Of a DNA stretch of 14,831 nucleotides, positions 1-7,247 are shown one piece after another. The notes under the pieces were generated by a model. That model made no database searches. It saw nothing but the letters and a program-made list of their open reading frames with translations, and was not told the origin of the DNA. Both the position numbers and the translations under genes were made by a program. Positions within the stretch are counted from its first letter, which is position 1; every line of letters starts with the position of its first letter. Source of the DNA: Pseudomonas fluorescens (lineage in GTDB: Bacteria; Pseudomonadota; Alphaproteobacteria; UBA2136; UBA6156); the NCBI GenBank assembly GCA_003241595.1, contig QFOU01000029.1, forward strand, positions 1 to 14,831. The letters run 5' to 3'.

Positions 1-1043
1 GGGAACTTCCACAGTGCGGCCACCTCGCCATGCCGGTCGAGGAGCGCGATGCCACCATCCATGTCCATGATCTTGCCGGCCGCCATGTCATAGCCTGTCA
101 TGCGAAGCTGGAGGCCGGTATCAGCGTGGTACACCTTGGTACTCGCATAGATGCCGCCGAAGTTGATGCGGCCTGCCTTGCCGCTCTTGTCGGGATAGCC
201 AAAACGGCGCACGAAGGCTTCCGCGCCGTTGTCGCGGTAGAAACCGCCGGTCGGTTCTGGCGTCATCAGCGTGACGACGCTGGTGGGACGATAGGCATTG
301 AAGTCCGTCACGGCGTATTGCTTGATTTCCCAGCCCAGATAGTCCGGCTCGGCGTAGCCGTTCGGCGAGATGCCCAGTTCGGCTTCGAGGGTGTATCCGC
401 CGCCATTGCGGGCGGCATAGGGGTGCTTCACCCCGAACCTGTCGAGTTTCTGCGACTGAATCCAGTGCTTGCGGTAGATAGCTTCGAGTGTCGCCAGCAA
501 CCGTTCCTTGGTGCTACCTGCCGCCGGCTCCGCCGGGATTTCCAAGAATACGCCAAGCGGCTCCAGGTCGTTCCGGGCCTCAAGCGCTCGTGCAAGGGGG
601 CTGGTTGCCGACACCGCATGGCCCAGCACCGTGCCGTCCGGTGTTATCCCCAGGAACAGCACGCGTCCTTCGTCCCGCACCCGCATCACGTCACCCGGCG
701 CATGGCGAGCAGCTTTCAGATTGGCGCCCTTGAGAAAGCCGGACATGCGCACTTCGGGATATTTCGGATAAAGGATAAGCTGGGCATTAGGAGCCTCGTA
801 GCGTCCTCCCTCGTCAATCCACTGGAAACGGATGGCAGCCTTGCCCCGGTCGCGGACACTGCCGGCAACCTCCGCATCGTCAGTTGTGACCTCCCCGTGC
901 GGGATGATGTTCAGCGCGGAAAAGTCGCCTCCCAGGTAGACCTGGTTCTTGGAGTTGTCGTTGGGCGCCAGCTTCTTGGCGTAGATACGCACCGCCCCGT
1001 CCTGACGCATCAGGCCGGCCAAGGCTTCCAGTGTCTCAATCAT
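1..1043 (-). CDS. MvaI/BcnI-type restriction endonuclease, N-terminal part (gene continues across the circular join at 14732-14435)
   Basis: The frame starts at ATG 1043, runs to base 1 and continues through the circular join at 14732 to a stop at 14435, giving 446 residues. It should cut unmethylated DNA as the nuclease of the R-M operon. At residues 232-242 it reads EPDYLGWEIKQ, a D-x4-E-x-K arrangement (D234, E239, K241) of the PD-(D/E)xK fold, which matches the active-site layout I recall for MvaI. MvaI and BcnI are only about 240 residues, so the first ~190 residues are an extra N-terminal region that I do not recognise. The start overlaps the vsr stop by 8 nt (ATG at 1043-1041, TGA at 1038-1036), implying translational coupling. 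The likely target is CCWGG or CCSGG, inferred from the family and the Dcm-like partner. The family call is fairly sure; the target is not. Confidence 0.85.
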   Translation of the reverse strand, partial: MIETLEALAGLMRQDGAVRIYAKKLAPNDNSKNQVYLGGDFSALNIIPHGEVTTDDAEVAGSVRDRGKAAIRFQWIDEGGRYEAPNAQLILYPKYPEVRMSGFLKGANLKAARHAPGDVMRVRDEGRVLFLGITPDGTVLGHAVSATSPLARALEARNDLEPLGVFLEIPAEPAAGSTKERLLATLEAIYRKHWIQSQKLDRFGVKHPYAARNGGGYTLEAELGISPNGYAEPDYLGWEIKQYAVTDFNAYRPTSVVTLMTPEPTGGFYRDNGAEAFVRRFGYPDKSGKAGRINFGGIYASTKVYHADTGLQLRMTGYDMAAGKIMDMDGGIALLDRHGEVAALWKF

Positions 1044-1497
1044 GCTTCAGGCCTTCTGCCTCGAATGTTGCGGAATCGCTCCGCAGCCATTCGGCAAGGT
1101 GTGCCGACACCTCGCCGGCGGGCATTCGGGTCCGGCCTTTGAGGGCGCACTCCCAAACCGTACCGACACGCCACCCGTGCTGTCGGAGGGCATCGATCGC
1201 CCTGCCGTCACGCGCAACATTGCCCTGGATCTTGGCCAGCCAGAACTCCGGCCGCGTTGCCGGAAGGCGAAAGAGGTGGCAGTCATGCCCGTGCCAGAAA
1301 CAGCCGTGTACGAAAACCGCTGCACGGTGCTTGGGAAACACCATGTCCGGCTTTCCGGGCAGCTTGGCATCGTGCAGCCGGTAGCGAAAGCCCTCCGCAT
1401 GAAGCGCACGCCGCACCAGCAACTCGGGCATGGTGTTTTTCCCCCTAATTCCGGCCATCATCCGGCTGCGAACCTCGGGCGGCACCACATCAGCCAT
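1036..1497 (-). CDS. vsr: Very short patch repair endonuclease Vsr
   Basis: This 153-residue protein would nick DNA 5' of the T in T:G mismatches left when 5-methylcytosine deaminates, starting short-patch repair back to C:G. The family core is PDMVFPKHRAAVFVHGCFWH. With the start at ATG 1497, D51, H64, W68 and H69 fall at the positions I know for the E. coli Vsr active site, and C66 and C73 fit the structural zinc site. An alternative TTG at 1503 would add two residues (MY), but ATG 1497 fits the family numbering. The ATG overlaps the methyltransferase stop by 8 nt (1497-1490), and its own stop overlaps the endonuclease start by 8 nt. The gene is therefore the coupled middle cistron of the R-M operon. 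Its presence argues that the partner methylase makes 5mC. Confidence 0.95.
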   Translation of the reverse strand: MADVVPPEVRSRMMAGIRGKNTMPELLVRRALHAEGFRYRLHDAKLPGKPDMVFPKHRAAVFVHGCFWHGHDCHLFRLPATRPEFWLAKIQGNVARDGRAIDALRQHGWRVGTVWECALKGRTRMPAGEVSAHLAEWLRSDSATFEAEGLKHD

Positions 1498-2740
1498 GTA
1501 CAACGGCCTTCAAGGGTTCGCCGGCACTGGCCGGAAACGGCACGACCTCGCCGGTTGCGGCCGGCAGCCACGGACTCATGGCCTCGGCGATTGCTTCCAC
1601 GACCGGCATCACCACGGCATTGCCGAACTGCTTGTAAGCCTGGGTGTCGGACACCGGGATATTCCAAGAACGGTTGCCGCGCTCGAATCCCATCAGGCGG
1701 GCACATTCCTTGGGCGTCAGGCGACGTGGCCGGTTTCCCTTTCCCTGATTGATCAGGATCTCGGAACCGTCCTTGTAGTAACGAGCAGAAAGAGTTCGCG
1801 CGACATCTCCAGGGCCAAACAGCCCGAACCCGAAGCCGTTGCCCTTGGATTCGTGCTTTTTCTTATAAGCCTGGAGATAGTCCCACAGCTTGGGGGTGAG
1901 GGTGTACTTATCAGCCACCTGCGCTTCCAGGATGGAGCCCAGCGTCGGCTCCGGCCCGGCCGGTATTACCACGTCGTCAAAGGAAAAGGCGGTTTCATGA
2001 TCCCGGAAGCCGGCGATAAAAATACGATCGCGTCCCTGGGGCACCCAAGGACGCGCACTGACGATCCGGGTGACGACCTTGTAGCCCAGCTCCTTCTCCA
2101 GCACGTTCATGATCGTGGCAAAGGTTCGCCCTTTGTCATGGCGTTGCAAGTTCTTGACGTTCTCCAGGAGAAACGCTTTCGGCCGGTGATGGCGGATGAT
2201 CTGCGCGACATCGAAAAAGAGCGTGCCTTGGGTGGCATCCAGGAAGCCATGCGGGCGGCCAAGGGCGTTTTTCTTGGACACGCCGGCAATGGAAAACGGC
2301 TGGCAGGGGAAGCCGGCCAGAAGCACGTCATGCGCTGGAATACGCGCCAGTGCAGCCTCGTCCTTGGTGTATTCCCGGATGTCCCCGGCAAAGACATGCT
2401 CCCCGTCCTCGGGAAAGTTCTTGCGGTAGGTTTCGCTAGCGTACTTGTCCCATTCACTCGTAAACACGCATTTGCCGCCGATGTTCTCGAAGCCCACGCG
2501 CAGACCGCCGATGCCGGCGAACAGGTCGATGAAGCGGAACCTGGAGGGTCTTTCGGGAGGCCTGTGGCTATGAGCCAGGAGGCGGAGCATATCCAGTGCA
2601 AGCGGGGAAGGGGAACACTCGCCATTTTCATGACGGTAGGCCGAGCGCAACGACACCTTGATGACCTTGGCAGCTTCCTCGATGGTTAGGCCGGCCTGCT
2701 CTCGAAGCCGTGTAAACTCGCTCTTGTCCTGGGGGGTCAC
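1490..2740 (-). CDS. dcm: DNA (cytosine-5-)-methyltransferase with N-terminal helix-turn-helix
   Basis: About 416 residues from a GTG start at 2740. The protein transfers methyl from S-adenosylmethionine to C5 of cytosine and protects host DNA from the partner nuclease. The C5-MTase motifs occur in order: motif I FIDLFAGIGG, motif IV GFPCQPFS (catalytic C146), motif VI ENV (193-195), motif VIII QGRDRIF, motif IX RRLTPKECARLMGF and motif X FGNAVVMPVV. Residues ~8-55 form an XRE-like helix-turn-helix (LTIEEAAKVIKVSLRSAYRH), as in M.EcoRII-like enzymes that repress their own promoter. I chose GTG 2740 because a GGAG lies 9 nt upstream; in-frame GTG 2773 and TTG 2800 are possible but have poorer ribosome sites. 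First gene of the dcm-vsr-endonuclease operon. The match to Dcm/M.EcoRII suggests a CCNGG-type site, which is inference. Confidence 0.95.
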   Translation of the reverse strand: MTPQDKSEFTRLREQAGLTIEEAAKVIKVSLRSAYRHENGECSPSPLALDMLRLLAHSHRPPERPSRFRFIDLFAGIGGLRVGFENIGGKCVFTSEWDKYASETYRKNFPEDGEHVFAGDIREYTKDEAALARIPAHDVLLAGFPCQPFSIAGVSKKNALGRPHGFLDATQGTLFFDVAQIIRHHRPKAFLLENVKNLQRHDKGRTFATIMNVLEKELGYKVVTRIVSARPWVPQGRDRIFIAGFRDHETAFSFDDVVIPAGPEPTLGSILEAQVADKYTLTPKLWDYLQAYKKKHESKGNGFGFGLFGPGDVARTLSARYYKDGSEILINQGKGNRPRRLTPKECARLMGFERGNRSWNIPVSDTQAYKQFGNAVVMPVVEAIAEAMSPWLPAATGEVVPFPASAGEPLKAVVHG

Positions 2741-2799
2741 TGTCCGAATCTCCGCTGTGTCATTTTTTGCCACCCTGGCATAATCAGACTCAGCGTACA

Positions 2800-2823
2800 A
2801 ACAATTTGTTCACGTTTTGTTCA
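2800..2823. promoter_or_regulatory. Candidate operator of the R-M operon
   Basis: Upstream of the methyltransferase, TTTGTTCA occurs twice in direct repeat (2805-2812 and 2816-2823), 11 bp apart and so on the same helical face. The first copy overlaps the palindrome AACAA-T-TTGTT (2800-2810). On the minus strand a weak promoter lies just inside: TTGTTT (about 2804-2799) as -35, and GATTAT or TTATGC (about 2785-2778) as -10. The repeats would overlap the -35. The methylase carries an N-terminal helix-turn-helix, so autoregulation through these repeats is the natural reading. The repeats are seen; the binding is inferred. Confidence 0.5.
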
Positions 2824-2898
2824 TGGCAAAAATCGGTTTCACACAGGAAGTTTTAGGGGAGATTTCCTAACACAATGTAAGGCCGAAACCTTTCCACC

Positions 2899-3372
2899 TT
2901 AACCATTCCACACGAACGGGTCCTGTCGGCCAAGCATCACGCGGATGTCGGCAACGTAGTAAACTTCTGATTCAAAGGGCTCGGTCTTGATCGTGATCGG
3001 CGTGTTGCGGAAGACCGCCGCAGGTTCCATGTTCTGCTGGTGCAGGTAGACCGACAGGGTGCGCCAGTCGCGCCAGCCTTCCAGCCGCTCAAGGTGCTTG
3101 CGCTTGATCAGGATGGGGCGGGTCAGGTCGGTCAATGGGCGCGCCGGGTTCATCAGGATGTCGAAAAAACAGGCCTGCATGTGGGCCTTCAGGCTTACCG
3201 TATCGCCCAGCCTCGGCAGCTTTTCCAGCTCCACACCTTGATGCGCAGCATGAACTTCCGCCAGCGGCAAATCCATGATGTAACTGCACAGCTCCTTCAT
3301 GTCGTAGGCGCGGGGTTCCAATTCCAGTTGGCTGCAAATCTTGGCGGCGTAGGTATCGTAAATGGACGTCAT
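2899..3372 (-). CDS. Unrecognised 157-residue soluble protein
   Basis: I do not recognise this protein. It starts at ATG 3372 (MTSIYDTYAAKIC), preceded by a good ribosome site (AGGA 5 nt upstream). It is mixed alpha/beta in character, has no membrane segment, and contains a basic middle (ILIKRKHLERLEGWRDWR) and a C-terminus rich in beta-type residues (SEVYYVADIRVMLGRQDPF). The frame stays open upstream of this ATG, but that part is antisense to the membrane-anchor region of the plus-strand gene and has a Gly/Cys-rich unnatural composition, so I left it out. The gene points toward the methylase operon, about 158 nt from the methylase start. Its start codon lies inside the first codons of the divergent gene at 3362. 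It is likely real because its composition is protein-like, whereas the opposite strand here is not. Confidence 0.65.
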   Translation of the reverse strand: MTSIYDTYAAKICSQLELEPRAYDMKELCSYIMDLPLAEVHAAHQGVELEKLPRLGDTVSLKAHMQACFFDILMNPARPLTDLTRPILIKRKHLERLEGWRDWRTLSVYLHQQNMEPAAVFRNTPITIKTEPFESEVYYVADIRVMLGRQDPFVWNG

Positions 3373-4015
3373 TCTGTTCCTGCTCAAAGCCGTCACGAAG
3401 CTGTCCGTCGTCTTGACGGGGATGGTGTTTGCCATCCTGACATTCGTGCTGGCGAAGTTTGGCGGCGCACTCGTCAAGAGAGCACACCAACCCGCCCCGC
3501 AGCAAGCCCCGCAACCTGTCCCCCCCGTGCGACCGCCGGAACCTGTTGTGGCAACGCCGATGGCGTCACCTGCCATTCACGTCCATGTCCACATGCCGGA
3601 GATGCAGGTGCAGCCCCCACCACCTTCAATGCCGGAGCCTGTGGCGCCAACCCCTTCGGCCTACGTCAACCAGTCCACGGGGGCGGTGCTGAACCGCCCT
3701 GACCACCGCATCTACATCACCACGGGCAGCCATCTGATGATGGAGCATCCGACGTGCGATTACCTGCTGGAAAACCTCGATTACCATTTGTACCTCGCCG
3801 CGCACCGCGACGGCGATCCGTTCACCTTCGGGCCGCCGCTCGACACCAGCGGCAAGGGCGTGGTGGAACGGATCGAACTTCCACCCGTCGCGGTATCCGA
3901 TGAAGAAGAATTCGCCAGCAATGAACGCCACGACATGCCACCGCCGGATGGCGGCGTGTGGATGCGCAGGGCAGGCCACGCCCCCCATCGCCTCGGCTCT
4001 GGCGACCCGTCGTAA
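3362..4015 (+). CDS. Unrecognised membrane-anchored protein with proline-rich linker
   Basis: 217 residues, function not recognised. The layout is visible: a short N-terminus with two lysines (K9, K13), one membrane helix at about 14-31 (LSVVLTGMVFAILTFVLAKF), then a basic KR pair, a Pro/Gln/Val-rich linker (about 42-105, including IHVHVHMP), and a C-terminal domain at about 108-190 (IYITTGSHLMMEHPTCDYLL onward). The start at ATG 3362 is preferred because the later ATG 3422 would cut the membrane helix in half; the ribosome site (TAGGT) is weak. The gene sits just upstream of the coupling protein and in the same direction, so a part in mobilisation is possible, but nothing in the sequence proves it. 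The last ~25 residues are low in complexity. Confidence 0.65.
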   Translation: MDVILFLLKAVTKLSVVLTGMVFAILTFVLAKFGGALVKRAHQPAPQQAPQPVPPVRPPEPVVATPMASPAIHVHVHMPEMQVQPPPPSMPEPVAPTPSAYVNQSTGAVLNRPDHRIYITTGSHLMMEHPTCDYLLENLDYHLYLAAHRDGDPFTFGPPLDTSGKGVVERIELPPVAVSDEEEFASNERHDMPPPDGGVWMRRAGHAPHRLGSGDPS

Positions 4016-4200
4016 AAGGGGCAGCATGGCCACTTTGGGGCCTTGCTGTTCCCAAGCCCCTGCCGCGTGGGGAAACACGGGTCAAGGCCGTAGAGCGCAG
4101 CGTGCCTTGAGGCGGGTTTGCGCATGTGGCCCTGCCGTATCTGCTGAAGGGCAGGGCAGCCCCGTTGCGGCGCCCCCTGCCGCCATGCAAGAATGCTGAC
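4016..4200. other. Intergenic stretch with hairpin upstream of coupling protein gene
   Basis: There is no convincing gene in these 185 bases. They hold a perfect 8-bp inverted repeat, GCCCTGCC (4129-4136) and GGCAGGGC (4150-4157), with a 13-nt loop and no T-run after it. It could be an attenuator or a processed leader for the coupling protein mRNA. I see no clear sigma70-type promoter. Confidence 0.45.
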
Positions 4201-5793
4201 ATGGACGTGCTCGCAGGACTTCTCTGGCTCATTTCCGCCGTGCTGCAAGGCATCTGGGCGGTGCTCCGCTTCGTCCTGCTCCTGCCCTTTAAACTGCTGC
4301 GTAGACGCAGCGATCGCCGCAAGGCGCATGGCTCGGCCCGCTGGGCCAGCCGCTGGGAGCAGTGGTGGCACGGCGCCGTCCGCGGCGAGGGGGTCATGCT
4401 GGGCCGCGGCGCGTTCGGACGCGTCCTGCGCTTTTCCTCCGACGGCATGGTGATGGTGTTTGCCGCCATGGGCGCCGGTAAGGGCCTTGGCGTCGTAATC
4501 CCGTCGCTGCTGACCTATCGCGGGTCGATGGTCGTCACCGACCCCAAGGGCGAAAACTACGACATCACCCGTCGGCGCCGTGCCAAGTTCGGCAAGGTGT
4601 GGATGCTCAACCCCACCGATCTGGCGCACTCGGAACGCCTCAACCCGCTTGACACGATCCGCTTCGGGCAACCGCAGGAAGCGGATGACGCCGAAGCCCT
4701 CGCCCGCCTGCTGGTGATCCCTGACGCGCGGGAATCCCACTGGGACGACAAGGCCACGTCACTGGTCAAGGGACTGGTGCTGCACGTTCTGCACAGCGAA
4801 CCTGCACCCAGCCGCACTCTGTCCACTGTGCGCCGGCTGTCCGCCGGCCAGCGCGAAACCTTCATCGCCATGCTGACGCACATTGCGGGCCACTCCCCCT
4901 CCCCTGCCGCCCGCGAGATCATCGGGGGGCTGCTCACCAGCGCTGTCGGCCCCGACGGCGATTTCTCCGACGAATTCCGCTCGATCCTGTCGAACGTGCA
5001 GAAGGCCACCGAACCGTGGTCAGCCACCAGTCCGGCGGGTAAGCTGTCGTCCAGCTCGACCTTCCGCCTGACCGATCTGGTCGAGGGCACCGGCACCCTG
5101 TACCTGTGCGTGGATGAAGACCTGCTGGACGTGTATGCGCGCTGGCTGCGCGTCATGGTCGGCTGCACCCTCAAGACCCTGACCCGCGCCAAGGCCAACC
5201 GGCCCAAGCGCAAGGTCGTGCTCCTGCTCGACGAAGTGGCCGTGCTCGGGCGCCTCGACGTGCTCGAAAAGCAGTCCGGCCTTCTCCGCGCGTACTGCAC
5301 GCCCGTCCTGATCTGGCAGAACCTGCCGCAGGTCGCCAAAATCTACCGGCAGGATGCGGAGGCTTTTCTGGCCAACGCGTCGGCCCGCCTGTTTTTCGGG
5401 GTCAACGACAACGCCACCGCCGAGTACGTCGCCACCATGCTGGGCAACACGCCAGCGGAATCCGCCTCAGCCAGCACCAGCTCGTCCTCCACGGGCTGGG
5501 AACGCCGCAGCCAGTCGCAGAGCCAATCCGACGGGAATTACTGGTTGCTCGACAGTGCCGAAATCCAGCGCCTGCCGCTGACAAAGGTGATCTTGAAACT
5601 GCGCAACTGCCCGTTTCCGATCTTCGGCAAGCGCCTCGACTATCGCAAGGTCTGGCGCTGGCGCAGCCTGTGGGACACATGGCAGGGCGGCGCCAAGGGG
5701 TTCACGGCCCCGCCCCAGCCGCCGGAGCGCTATGACGTGACGCCACCCATGGCGGCATACGACACTGCCACGCCGCCACCTGCGCAGCCCTAA
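4201..5793 (+). CDS. VirD4/TraG-like type IV coupling protein
   Basis: 530 residues from ATG 4201. This ATPase couples the relaxase-DNA complex to a type IV secretion channel in the inner membrane. A hydrophobic N-terminus (residues 4-33) can form one or two membrane helices, followed by basic residues (KLLRRRSDRRK). Walker A is AAMGAGKGLGVVIPSLL (K94), followed by VVTDPKGENYD (about 111-121), typical of the family. Walker B is KVVLLLDEVAVLGRL (DE at 344-345). IWQNLPQVAKIY and the C-terminal NCPFPIFGKRLDYRKV also fit. The open frame extends upstream to 4126, but that part (LKGRAAPLRRPLPPC) lacks family character and ATG 4201 opens directly on the membrane segment. Its TAA overlaps the TAG of the convergent relaxase gene by 3 nt. 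At 530 residues it is a short family member, with no mating-pair genes nearby. Confidence 0.93.
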   Translation: MDVLAGLLWLISAVLQGIWAVLRFVLLLPFKLLRRRSDRRKAHGSARWASRWEQWWHGAVRGEGVMLGRGAFGRVLRFSSDGMVMVFAAMGAGKGLGVVIPSLLTYRGSMVVTDPKGENYDITRRRRAKFGKVWMLNPTDLAHSERLNPLDTIRFGQPQEADDAEALARLLVIPDARESHWDDKATSLVKGLVLHVLHSEPAPSRTLSTVRRLSAGQRETFIAMLTHIAGHSPSPAAREIIGGLLTSAVGPDGDFSDEFRSILSNVQKATEPWSATSPAGKLSSSSTFRLTDLVEGTGTLYLCVDEDLLDVYARWLRVMVGCTLKTLTRAKANRPKRKVVLLLDEVAVLGRLDVLEKQSGLLRAYCTPVLIWQNLPQVAKIYRQDAEAFLANASARLFFGVNDNATAEYVATMLGNTPAESASASTSSSSTGWERRSQSQSQSDGNYWLLDSAEIQRLPLTKVILKLRNCPFPIFGKRLDYRKVWRWRSLWDTWQGGAKGFTAPPQPPERYDVTPPMAAYDTATPPPAQP

Positions 5794-7037
5794 TCGAACA
5801 CGCCGCGCGTGCGGCTCTGATTGCGGCTGCGCGTGCGCGGCTGGGCCAATCGCGCCCATCCTTCCAGTTCCCGCACGCGGAGAAGACCGCGCTCGCGGCG
5901 GTTAGCGCCCAAGCGCATCAGGTCTTCGAGCTGCCGCATCATCGTCACAAGCTGGTTGAACCGTCGGCGGGCATGTTCGGCCCGCTGGCGCCGTTGCTTG
6001 TCTTTCTCGGCAGCCTTCCAGCGATCGAAGCGGAACTTTCGCCCGCCGATCTGCCCCTCCGACCAGAACGTGATACGGCGCTCCCAGTAGTCCATCTTGC
6101 GCTGGTAGCGGTCAAAGCGGCGGTTGATGCCTTCAAGGTCGCGCCGCAGGCGTTCATCGTTGCCGACGACGATCCGTTCCAGCCAGTTCAGACGCGTGCC
6201 CTGGTCGCGCGCCGGATAGTTCCGCTCCCGCGTGCGAGGCGGCTGCACCTGCTCCCGTACCCGCGACGGCCCGACCTGACGCACACGGCTGACCGGCGGG
6301 CGCTGGTGGCGCACGGCTTGCCGCGCCCTCGGCCCGACGTGGATCTCCGGCAGGCGATTGAGTTCGGCGGCGCGGGCCACATCCTTGCGCCGGATAGCTT
6401 CGTCACGCTGGGCTTGCAAGGTGCGGTGATCCACGCGCCCCCTCTCTCCTGCCCGTTCCAGCGCGTGGTTGCACGCCACGGCCCATTCCGACCGCCAGAC
6501 GTTCATCAATTCCTTGCTATTCCACTCACGGGTCTTGACCGGATGCAGGCCATCCGGCGTTGCCTGCCGCAAAGTCAGCATGACGTGGGCGTGGTAGTTG
6601 CGGGCGTTCTGGCCCTGCTCCGTCACAGGGTCATGCAAAGCAATGTCGGCCACCATGCCACGGTTGACGAAATGGCGCTGGACGAACCCACGCACCAGCT
6701 CAAGACGCTGGCCCGCATCCAGCTCATGCGGCAACGCCATGTTGAACTCGCGGGCAAGCTGGGCGTCCTTGCGGCTCTCCATGCGCTCGACCGTGCCCCA
6801 CAACAGCTCCCGATCTTCCAGCCATGACGCTGCACCGATGGGCAACATGATTTCAGCGTAGGCCACCCCTTTGCGGCGGCTGTAGTCGTGGATTTCGCCG
6901 GTACGGTAATCGCGCACCTGCGACCCGCTGCGGTAGGCGGCGGCGGCAGCCGCCTTGGAACCGGGGCGCCCACTGCCGTCAGGATTTTGCTTGCCCTTGC
7001 GGCCCAAAATCTGACCCGAGAAGTGATAAATCGCCAC
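5790..7037 (-). CDS. MobQ-family (MobA/MobL) relaxase
   Basis: 415 residues from GTG 7037. The protein would nick oriT and stay covalently attached to the 5' end of the transferred strand. It opens with MAIYHFSGQILGR, the standard MobA/MobL beginning. The likely nucleophile is Y35 (in AAAAYRSG), motif II is LAREFNMALP (about 94-103), and motif III is NYHAHVML (H149, H151, with H135 upstream) for metal binding. The region from about 225 to 415 is very Arg/Gln-rich and helical, probably binding DNA or the coupling protein; no primase domain is visible. GTG 7037 is chosen because GGGG lies 5-6 nt upstream and it gives the canonical N-terminus; GTG 7067 and 7058 are in frame but less likely. The oriT candidate lies immediately upstream. 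Convergent with the coupling protein gene. Confidence 0.92.
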   Translation of the reverse strand: MAIYHFSGQILGRKGKQNPDGSGRPGSKAAAAAAYRSGSQVRDYRTGEIHDYSRRKGVAYAEIMLPIGAASWLEDRELLWGTVERMESRKDAQLAREFNMALPHELDAGQRLELVRGFVQRHFVNRGMVADIALHDPVTEQGQNARNYHAHVMLTLRQATPDGLHPVKTREWNSKELMNVWRSEWAVACNHALERAGERGRVDHRTLQAQRDEAIRRKDVARAAELNRLPEIHVGPRARQAVRHQRPPVSRVRQVGPSRVREQVQPPRTRERNYPARDQGTRLNWLERIVVGNDERLRRDLEGINRRFDRYQRKMDYWERRITFWSEGQIGGRKFRFDRWKAAEKDKQRRQRAEHARRRFNQLVTMMRQLEDLMRLGANRRERGLLRVRELEGWARLAQPRTRSRNQSRTRGVFD

Positions 7038-7078
7038 GCTGTTCCCCTGCTGCGGCACCCATGACACAGCTGAAAATC

Positions 7079-7175
7079 AGGCCCTCACAGGGCCTTCCTT
7101 CCGGCGGATTGCCACACCCCTGTGGCTGCCGGAGCACCTATGTTGCGAAGCAATGTATAAGTGCGCTATTATATC
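7079..7175 (+). other. oriT: Candidate origin of transfer (oriT) with hairpins and nic core
   Basis: Upstream of the relaxase are three hairpins and an IncQ-like core. Hairpin 1 is AGGCCCT-CAC-AGGGCCT (7079-7095). Hairpin 2 is GCCACA-CCCC-TGTGGC (7111-7126), extended by CCGGC (7101-7105) with GCCGG (7128-7132). Hairpin 3 is TTGC-GAA-GCAA (7143-7153), 2 nt before TATAAGTGCGC (7156-7166). In RSF1010-type oriT a GAA-type hairpin is followed by a TAAGTGCGC/TAAATGCGC core at the nick, so both position and order fit a MobQ relaxase. The transferred strand would be the plus strand. The sequence elements are seen; the exact nick is not determined here. Confidence 0.72.
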
Positions 7176-7247
7176 GTCAACTGCCTCTTTTCTTTCGTCT
7201 CTGTAGCCTGCTATCCTCACCCTTCCCGCCCTCCGTGTTGCTGTCCG

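Noticed and set aside
1..99. A 99-bp long terminal direct repeat as a mobile-element feature
   Set aside because: It lies inside one continuous coding sequence and is explained by circular assembly overlap.
30..1142. Plus-strand open frame of 370 residues
   Set aside because: It is antisense to the endonuclease, which has a recognisable active site and continues across the circular join. The plus-strand product has no known motif.
1430..2689. Plus-strand open frame of 419 residues
   Set aside because: Shadow of the C5-methyltransferase, whose motifs I to X are all present on the minus strand. Long antisense frames are common in GC-rich DNA.
3781..4740. Minus-strand open frame of 319 residues
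   Set aside because: It runs antisense through the end of the membrane protein gene and the start of the coupling protein gene, and its composition is not protein-like.
5973..6827. Plus-strand open frame of 284 residues
   Set aside because: Shadow of the Arg-rich relaxase gene, with no motifs of its own.
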